Shown here: one piece after another, positions 1 through 3,831 of the stretch
How the letters are laid out: every line of letters begins with the position of its first letter
Numbering within the stretch: position 1 is the first letter of the stretch
Assembly (NCBI GenBank): GCA_019115725.1
Contig: DXCY01000090.1
Location: forward strand, 1 to 5,457
Direction: 5' to 3'
From: Candidatus Luteimonas excrementigallinarum
Lineage (GTDB): Bacteria > Pseudomonadota > Gammaproteobacteria > Xanthomonadales > Xanthomonadaceae
Length of the DNA stretch: 5,457 nt
The notes under the pieces: generated by a model
Told to the model about the DNA's origin: nothing
The model's input: the letters and a program-made list of their open reading frames with translations, nothing else
Databases searched by the model: none
Position numbers and translations under genes: made by a program

Positions 1-1
1 C

Positions 2-1486
2 ATGCACGGCATCACCCTGGCCTTCGGCTTCACCCTCATCGGCGTGGCCCAGGACTATCCGGTGCATCTGTTCAGCCACCTGCGGCCGGATGAGCCGTCG
101 CGGGCCACGGTACGCGCCCTGTGGCGCACCCTGCTGACCGGCGTGGTCTCCACCTGCATCGCCTATCTCACCTTTTTCTTCTCCGGCGTGGACGGGTTGC
201 AACAGCTGGCGGTGTTCACCATCGTCGGCCTGTTCACCGCGGCCCTGACCACGCGGTTCCTGGTGCCGCCGCTGCTGGATCCGCGGCCGGTCGATACCGC
301 CGACAGCCGCTGGGCGCAGGCGCTGGCCCGGGCGATCGACGCGGTGCCGCTGCCGCGGGCACGCACCGGCGCTGCACTGATGGTGCTGCTGGCGGGGATT
401 GCGCTGGCCGTGGCGGCGCTGGCGCCAGGCCCGTTCTGGGAGAACGACCTGTCGCGCCTGACCCCGGTGCCCGAGGCCGGGCTGCTGGAAGACGGGCGCC
501 TGCGTGGCGAGCTGGGCGCGCCCGACGTGCGCTATCTGCTGGCGCTGGAGGGTGCGGACATGGAGCAGGCGCTGCAGGCCTCCGAGCGCCTGCTGCCGGC
601 GCTGGATGCGCTGGTGGCCGAGGGTGCGATCACCCGCTACGAAATCGCCGCGCGCTACCTGCCCAGCGTGGCTACCCAGCAGGCGCGACAGGCGCGACTG
701 CCGGAAGCGGAAGCGCTGCGGCACGCGCTGGATGCCGCCGCCGCGGACAGCCCGTTCCGGGCGGCGGCGTTCGCGCCGTTCCTGGCCGATGTGGAGACGG
801 CGCGCACCGCAGCGCCGCTGCGGCCGGAGGATCTTGCCGGCACCCCGCTGGAGGCCGTGGTGCCGGCCCTGCTGGTGCACGGTGCAGACGGGTCGGTGAC
901 CGCGCTGGCCACCCTCGGTGGGCTGGAGGATCCGGCGGCGGTGGCGGCGCAGCTGCAGGCCGGCGGCGCCCGCTTGCTGGATCTGAAGGAAACATCCGAA
1001 TCGCTGGTTGAGGCCTGGCGCGGCCGCGTGCTGGCGGCCCTGGCCCTGGCCGGGCTGCTGCTGGCGGCCACCGTCTGGATCGCCCTGCGCGCGCCGCGGC
1101 GGGTGGCCCGGGTGCTGGTGCCGATGGCCTTCACCCTGCTGCTGACCCTGGCGATCCTGCGCGGCGCCGGAGTGGAGCTGACCCTGTTCCACCTGGTGTC
1201 GCTGGTGCTGGGGGCCGGGCTGGGGCTGGACTACGCGCTGTTCTTCGAACGCACCGGCAATGACCGGCGTGAACAGCTGCGCACCCTGCACGCGATCGTG
1301 GTGTGCGGATCGATGACCGCGCTGGTGTTCGGACTGCTGGCCCTGTCCTCGATTCCGGTATTGAGGGCGATCGGACTGACGGTGGCCATCGGCGTGGTGG
1401 GCAACTTCGTGCTGGCCCTGCTGATCGCGAGGCGGCGCACGATTGAGGGCGGCCGTGCGGAAGGAAACATGGAGCCAACGACATGA
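2..1486 (+). CDS. MMPL/RND-family exporter of an aryl polyene (xanthomonadin-type) cluster, C-terminal part (5' truncated by window)
   Basis: This is the last 494 residues of an inner-membrane MMPL transporter. Family members are usually about 750-800 residues with two similar halves, so the first ATG here is internal and the true start lies upstream. The visible part opens inside the first membrane domain, with the GVAQDYPVHLFSH signature (residues 14-26, D18) and helices near 43-62 and 68-90. A helix at 122-142 leads into a periplasmic domain (about 145-340, beginning with the family-typical FWENDLSRL), followed by a second membrane domain of about five helices (343-363, 368-388, 391-413, 430-450, 455-475). 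This domain repeats the acidic motif as GLGLDYALFFER, D410. The paired membrane aspartates are the expected proton-relay sites of RND/MMPL pumps. In aryl polyene clusters this protein is thought to export the pigment or its lipid conjugate. That role is inferred from the family and from the coupled dehydratase and ketoreductase genes. Confidence 0.88.
   Translation: MHGITLAFGFTLIGVAQDYPVHLFSHLRPDEPSRATVRALWRTLLTGVVSTCIAYLTFFFSGVDGLQQLAVFTIVGLFTAALTTRFLVPPLLDPRPVDTADSRWAQALARAIDAVPLPRARTGAALMVLLAGIALAVAALAPGPFWENDLSRLTPVPEAGLLEDGRLRGELGAPDVRYLLALEGADMEQALQASERLLPALDALVAEGAITRYEIAARYLPSVATQQARQARLPEAEALRHALDAAAADSPFRAAAFAPFLADVETARTAAPLRPEDLAGTPLEAVVPALLVHGADGSVTALATLGGLEDPAAVAAQLQAGGARLLDLKETSESLVEAWRGRVLAALALAGLLLAATVWIALRAPRRVARVLVPMAFTLLLTLAILRGAGVELTLFHLVSLVLGAGLGLDYALFFERTGNDRREQLRTLHAIVVCGSMTALVFGLLALSSIPVLRAIGLTVAIGVVGNFVLALLIARRRTIEGGRAEGNMEPTT
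1471..1474 (+). promoter_or_regulatory. Ribosome binding site (GGAG) for the dehydratase gene, inside the exporter gene
   Basis: GGAG sits 8 bases before the ATG at 1483, within the last codons of the exporter. Together with the ATGA stop/start overlap it supports this start and suggests translational coupling. Confidence 0.65.
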
Positions 1487-1932
1487 ATGACAGCAGCATC
1501 GGGCGCGAGCAGATCCTGGCCATGATTCCCCACCAGGGCGGCATGTGCCTGTGGGACCGGGTGCTGGACTGGGATGCGGAATCGATCCGCCTCCAGGCCG
1601 GCACCCATCGCGATCCAGCCCATCCGCTGCGTGCCGACGGCCGTCTGCATGCCGTGCACCTGTGCGAATACGGCGCCCAGGCCATGGCCGTGCACGGCGG
1701 GCTGCTGGCGCGTGAATCCGGTGCCAGCGCGCCGCCAGGCATGCTGGTGGCCCTGCGCGGGGTGGAGCTGCATGTGGCCCGGATTGATGGCCTTGCCGGT
1801 GATCTCGACTGCCAGGCGCAGGTGCTGGCCAGCTCGGCGGCCAGTCAGCAGTACGGCTTCCGCATCCACCACGGTGAGGTGCTGCTGGCCGAAGGCCGCG
1901 CCGCGGTCATGCTCGGCGCGGCTGGGGGATAA
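1483..1932 (+). CDS. ApeP-like hotdog-fold 3-hydroxyacyl-ACP dehydratase of aryl polyene biosynthesis
   Basis: A 149-residue single hotdog-domain protein resembling ApeP-type dehydratases, distantly related to FabZ/FabA. It would remove water from a 3-hydroxyacyl-ACP to create each trans double bond of the polyene. Visible support includes an N-terminal IPHQGGMCLWDRV segment (H17, in the place of the FabZ PH.YPFLLVD motif). HPL follows at 47-49, and the central-helix motif CEYGAQAMAVHG at 61-72 has E62 as the likely acidic catalytic residue and H71 nearby. The end is the family-like GRAAVML. The length fits the family. The ATG overlaps the exporter stop as ATGA, and a ketoreductase gene follows 7 bases after the stop, so all three are probably one transcript. 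As I recall from work on the E. coli system, ApeP pairs with a second dehydratase, ApeI; no such partner is in the window. The fold and pathway are fairly sure, the precise substrate is not. Confidence 0.85.
   Translation: MNDSSIGREQILAMIPHQGGMCLWDRVLDWDAESIRLQAGTHRDPAHPLRADGRLHAVHLCEYGAQAMAVHGGLLARESGASAPPGMLVALRGVELHVARIDGLAGDLDCQAQVLASSAASQQYGFRIHHGEVLLAEGRAAVMLGAAGG
1925..1929 (+). promoter_or_regulatory. Ribosome binding site (GGGGA) for the ketoreductase gene
   Basis: A purine run in the last codons of the dehydratase gene ends 10 bases before the ATG at 1940. The spacing is slightly long. It supports that start over an in-frame extension back to 1574, which would read through the dehydratase gene in the wrong frame. 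Confidence 0.45.
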
Positions 1933-1939
1933 TCGAACG

Positions 1940-2677
1940 ATGAGTACACAGCCCACCCCGCGCCGCGCCCTGGTCACCGGCGGCAGCGGTGATATCGGCG
2001 GCGCCATCTGCCGCCAGCTGGCCGCCGATGGCCTGCACGTGATCGTCCACGCCAACGGCAACCTGGCCCGGGCCGAAGAGGTGGTGGCCGCAATCACCGC
2101 GACCGGCGGCAGCGCCGAGGCGGTGGCCTTCGACCTCACCGATGGGCCGGTCACCAGCGCCCGCCTGGAAGGCCTGCTGGAAGCCGGGCCCATCCAGGTG
2201 CTGGTCAACAACGCCGGCATCCATGACGACGCGCCCCTGGCCGGCATGGGCGATGCGCAGTGGCGGCGCGTGATCGACGTGTCGGTGCACGGGTTCTTCC
2301 ACGCCACCCGGCCGCTGCTGCTGCCGATGGCGCGCAAGCGTTGGGGCCGGATCGTCAGCGTGTCCAGCGTGGCCGCGGTGCTGGGCAACCGCGGCCAGGC
2401 CAACTACGCCGCCGCCAAGGCCGCCCTGCACGGGGCCACGAAGTCGCTGGCGCGGGAAATGGCCTCGCGCGGAATCACCGCCAACGTGGTGGCGCCGGGT
2501 GTCATCGAAGGCAGCATGGCCAGGGAGGCGTTCCCGGCCGAGGTGGTGAAGCAGATCGTTCCCGCCGCCCGGGCCGGTCGTCCGGAAGAGGTGGCTGCGC
2601 TGGTGGCCTTCCTGTGCTCGGATGCCGCCGGCTACGTCAACGGCCAGGTCATCGGCGTCAACGGCGGCATGGGCTGA
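1940..2677 (+). CDS. fabG: 3-oxoacyl-ACP reductase (FabG-type SDR) of the aryl polyene operon
   Basis: A 245-residue classical short-chain dehydrogenase/reductase, the usual FabG length. It would reduce the 3-ketoacyl-ACP to 3-hydroxyacyl-ACP with NADPH before dehydration by the preceding gene's product. Visible motifs are the Rossmann glycine motif TGGSGDIG (13-20), NNAG (90-93), the catalytic serine S143 in VSSV, and YAAAK with Y156 and K160. The C-terminal part has APGVIEG and ends YVNGQVIGVNGGMG, as in FabG proteins. The Ser-Tyr spacing of 13 matches E. coli FabG. The fourth tetrad residue, Asn in E. coli FabG (N110), falls on S115 here (VIDVSVHGFF). Aryl polyene clusters carry such a FabG-like enzyme (ApeQ) besides the housekeeping FabG, and context makes that the best assignment. 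ATG 1940 is chosen because it lies just after the dehydratase stop and begins the SDR fold at the normal distance. No ketosynthase gene follows, so the operon probably ends here. Confidence 0.9.
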   Translation: MSTQPTPRRALVTGGSGDIGGAICRQLAADGLHVIVHANGNLARAEEVVAAITATGGSAEAVAFDLTDGPVTSARLEGLLEAGPIQVLVNNAGIHDDAPLAGMGDAQWRRVIDVSVHGFFHATRPLLLPMARKRWGRIVSVSSVAAVLGNRGQANYAAAKAALHGATKSLAREMASRGITANVVAPGVIEGSMAREAFPAEVVKQIVPAARAGRPEEVAALVAFLCSDAAGYVNGQVIGVNGGMG

Positions 2678-2679
2678 TC

Positions 2680-2716
2680 CACGCCCGCAGGCGGTGCCCG
2701 GCTTATCCACGCGGGC
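2680..2716 (+). terminator. Weak candidate terminator hairpin after the aryl polyene operon
   Basis: Just after the ketoreductase stop, CACGCC (2680-2685) can pair with GGCGGTG (2690-2696) around a CGCA loop with one bulged G. Alternatively GCCCGC (2683-2688) can pair with GCGGGC (2711-2716). Neither is followed by a T-run, so intrinsic termination is uncertain; the position between an operon end and a new gene is the main support. Confidence 0.25.
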
Positions 2717-2732
2717 TTCAGGCAAAACGGCC

Positions 2733-2738
2733 GATAAT
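2733..2738 (+). promoter_or_regulatory. Possible -10 box (GATAAT) for the lipoprotein gene
   Basis: GATAAT matches the sigma-70 -10 consensus at five of six positions in the most AT-rich stretch of this intergenic region. It is 48 bases upstream of the lipoprotein ATG. No convincing -35 hexamer lies 16-18 bases before it (the sequence there is GC-rich), so this rests on the -10 match and location alone. Confidence 0.35.
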
Positions 2739-2748
2739 CACGGCATCC

Positions 2749-2766
2749 GTCCCGCTGCGGCGGGAC
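2749..2766 (+). repeat. Perfect 7-bp inverted repeat in the leader of the lipoprotein gene
   Basis: GTCCCGC (2749-2755) and GCGGGAC (2760-2766) are exact reverse complements around a TGCG loop. The hairpin would form in the leader RNA about 20 bases before the ATG, just before the ribosome site. There is no T-run after it. The outer arms GTCCC and GGGAC and the first eight bases recur in the palindrome at 3809-3824. Confidence 0.6.
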
Positions 2767-2774
2767 CTTCGCAC

Positions 2775-2779
2775 GAGGG
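2775..2779 (+). promoter_or_regulatory. Ribosome binding site (GAGGG) for the lipoprotein gene
   Basis: GAGGG ends 7 bases before the ATG at 2787. This start also places a signal peptide at the exact N-terminus, whereas the longer in-frame extension from 2622 runs through the end of the ketoreductase gene. Confidence 0.6.
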
Positions 2780-2786
2780 CCCTGGC

Positions 2787-3227
2787 ATGCGTACCGTCCG
2801 TCTCCTGACCCTGCTGCTGGCCGCGCTGGTACTGGCCGGCTGCGCCAGCTCGCACATGATCACCGGTACCCCGCGCCCGCCGATCGATCCGGCCCAGGTG
2901 CGCATCTACCACGGTCCACCGCCCGGCGCCTACGAGGAAATCGCCGTGCTGCAGACCCGCAGCGGCGCGCTGACCTACGGCGAGCAGAACAAGATCGACT
3001 CGGTGCTGCGCAAGCTGCGCGAGGAAGCCGCGAGCCTGGGTGCCAACGGCGTGCTGCTGGAAGGAACCGCCGATGGATACAGCGGCGGCGGGATGAGCGT
3101 GGGCGCCGGCGGTGGCCGCATTGGCGGCCGTGGTTACGGCGGCATCGGCGTGGGCGTCAACATCAGCCCCACCCAGGTCCACGCCACCGGTATCGCCATC
3201 CACGTTCCGGATCCGCCGGCTGATTGA
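2787..3227 (+). CDS. Small glycine-rich lipoprotein of unknown function
   Basis: A 146-residue protein with a lipoprotein signal peptide: MRTVRLL, a hydrophobic core, then the lipobox LAGC with lipidated Cys at 19. Serines follow the Cys (ASS), with no Asp at +2, so outer-membrane sorting is likely. The mature part has a short domain: PPIDPAQVRIY (31-41), YEEIAVL (49-55), then a predicted helix KLREEAASLGANGVLLEG (76-93). This resembles small proteobacterial lipoproteins in which an 'LGAN' helix-strand follows a YE.IA strand. I recognise the pattern but know no assigned function. From about 97 to 123 the chain is strongly glycine-rich (GGGMSVGAGGGRIGGRGYGG), then ends in a short beta-like tail and PDPPAD. 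It has its own leader and a possible promoter, so it is probably transcribed apart from the pigment operon. Gene reality and lipoprotein nature are well supported; role unknown. Confidence 0.8.
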   Translation: MRTVRLLTLLLAALVLAGCASSHMITGTPRPPIDPAQVRIYHGPPPGAYEEIAVLQTRSGALTYGEQNKIDSVLRKLREEAASLGANGVLLEGTADGYSGGGMSVGAGGGRIGGRGYGGIGVGVNISPTQVHATGIAIHVPDPPAD

Positions 3228-3230
3228 TCC

Positions 3231-3253
3231 TGCCGCGCGCGGCGCGTTCCTAC
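3231..3253 (-). repeat. REP-like element: GTAG tetranucleotide plus GC palindrome
   Basis: On the minus strand GTAG (3253-3250) is followed by GAACGC and then GCCGCGCGCGGC (3243-3232), a perfect 12-base palindrome. A GTAG at the foot of a hairpin is the layout of REP sequences mobilised by RAYT transposases, and GTAGGA plus a GC-rich stem resembles REPs known in gamma-proteobacteria. It lies 3 bases after the lipoprotein stop and 92 bases before the RAYT gene. Two more minus-strand GTAG copies lie at 3265-3262 and 3288-3285, without clear palindromes beside them. Calling it a REP is an inference, since no second full copy can be compared here. Confidence 0.5.
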
Positions 3254-3301
3254 GGAGAAGCCTACCGGGAAGCGGTGTGTTTACCTACGGGAGCGGGGTG
3301 G

Positions 3302-3318
3302 GTCCGCCGATGGCGGGC
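3302..3318 (+). repeat. Hairpin just upstream of the RAYT ribosome site
   Basis: GTCCGCC (3302-3308) pairs with GGCGGGC (3312-3318) around a GAT loop, giving seven pairs including one G-T. It may be part of a degenerate REP or a leader structure. No T-run follows. The rest of the 118-base gap between the lipoprotein and RAYT genes shows no promoter I can support. Confidence 0.35.
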
Positions 3319-3333
3319 GGTGATCCGACCCGC

Positions 3334-3343
3334 AAGGATGGAG
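3334..3343 (+). promoter_or_regulatory. Ribosome binding site (AAGGATGGAG) for the RAYT gene
   Basis: AAGGA ends 7 bases before the ATG at 3346, a good Shine-Dalgarno match. It decides the start: the in-frame upstream ATG at 3112 lies inside the lipoprotein gene and would add 78 unrelated residues. Confidence 0.65.
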
Positions 3344-3345
3344 CC

Positions 3346-3831
3346 ATGAACACATCCTCGCTCCATACCGAACCCCGCTCCGAACCCCGCTCCGGGCAGG
3401 CCTGGCACCTCACGTTCACCACGCATGATGGCGAGCCGCTGTTCGAGGACTTCCACGCCGCCCGCATCCTTTCTTCCTGCCTGCATGAGTCGGTCGCCAT
3501 TTCAGACGGTCGCGTGCTGGCATGGGTCGTGATGCCCGATCACGTGCATTGCCTGCTGCAGCTGGATGGCGAGCAGCCGCTCCATGCCGCGGTGGGCGGG
3601 CTGAAATCGGGCAGCGCGCGGAAGGTCAACCGGGCGCTGGAGCGCAGTGGCCCGCTGTGGGCCCGGACCTACCATGACCGCGCCATCCGCACCGATGAGG
3701 ACCTGCGCGCGGTGGCCCGCCGCATCGTGGCCCATCCCCTGCGTGCAGGCCTGGTCGAGCGGATCGCCGACTACCCCTTCTGGAACGCCATCTGGATGGA
3801 CGATCCGCGTCCCGCTACAGGGACGGATTGA
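3346..3831 (+). CDS. REP-associated tyrosine transposase (RAYT, Y1_Tnp/HUH family) lacking the expected catalytic tyrosine
   Basis: A 161-residue protein of the single-domain Y1 transposase family that processes REP palindromes as single-stranded DNA; 150-180 residues is normal. Visible features are an N-terminal strand region (WHLTFTT, 20-26), PLFEDF (31-36), and the HUH metal-binding motif in WVVMPDHVHCLLQL with H66 and H68. LWARTYHDRAIRTDEDL (104-120) and AHPLRAGLVERIADYPFWNAIW (129-150) complete the RAYT C-terminal signature. The catalytic helix usually reads ARY(I/L)VANP, with Tyr as nucleophile (Y115 of E. coli TnpA-REP, aligned from memory). Here it reads ARRIVAHP, so the nucleophile position is R126 and the Asn is H130. 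The frame is intact with no stop or indel, so this is a substitution, not an obvious pseudogene. The N-terminus has a repeated EPRS. The gene converges with and overlaps the antiporter gene by 17 bases. Family assignment is strong; activity is doubtful. Confidence 0.88.
   Translation: MNTSSLHTEPRSEPRSGQAWHLTFTTHDGEPLFEDFHAARILSSCLHESVAISDGRVLAWVVMPDHVHCLLQLDGEQPLHAAVGGLKSGSARKVNRALERSGPLWARTYHDRAIRTDEDLRAVARRIVAHPLRAGLVERIADYPFWNAIWMDDPRPATGTD
3368..3391 (+). repeat. 12-base tandem duplication in the RAYT gene
   Basis: CCGAACCCCGCT occurs twice in direct succession (3368-3379 and 3380-3391) and encodes the repeated EPRS-EPRS at residues 9-16, in the non-conserved N-terminal lead. It keeps the frame and probably arose by slippage. 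Confidence 0.75.
3798..3828. repeat. Inverted repeat spanning the convergent RAYT and antiporter gene ends
   Basis: CGTCCC (3808-3813) and GGGACG (3820-3825) are reverse complements around GCTACA. Using GGGAC with GTCCC instead, the stem extends after a 2-base bulge with ATCC (3803-3806) against GGAT (3825-3828). An alternative fold pairs GGACG (3798-3802) with CGTCC (3808-3812). On the minus strand that hairpin stands two bases after a GTAG (3818-3815), again the REP layout. The TAG of this GTAG is the antiporter stop codon. It could serve as a bidirectional terminator between convergent genes, but has no T-run on either strand. Confidence 0.5.

Noticed and set aside
1929..1934. ATAATC after GGGG at the dehydratase stop, resembling a -10 box
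   Set aside because: It is the stop codon context inside a tightly packed operon, with no -35 element and only a few bases before the next start.
1231..2403. 390-codon open frame on the minus strand across the exporter end, dehydratase and ketoreductase genes
   Set aside because: It runs antisense to three genes with clear family motifs, has a low-complexity Arg/Ser/Ala/Pro composition and no recognisable domain; long shadow frames are common at this GC content.
2703..2711. TTATCCACG, one base from the DnaA box TTATCCACA, with a partial ATCCACGC repeat at 2677-2684
   Set aside because: A single near-match in a short intergenic region, with no cluster of boxes, AT-rich unwinding element or dnaA/dnaN neighbours, is not evidence of an origin.
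1907..2725. 272-codon minus-strand open frame opposite the ketoreductase gene
   Set aside because: Antisense shadow rich in Gly, His and Ala, without motifs, fully covering a well-supported SDR gene.
3228..3831. A complete IS200/IS605-type insertion sequence
   Set aside because: The protein matches the RAYT branch rather than IS200 TnpA, there is no TnpB gene, and no paired subterminal hairpins with clear cleavage-site motifs at both ends are visible.
3346..3831. RAYT as a frameshifted pseudogene
   Set aside because: The frame is intact from a good ribosome site to a stop at normal family length; the defect is a residue change, so it is annotated as a CDS.
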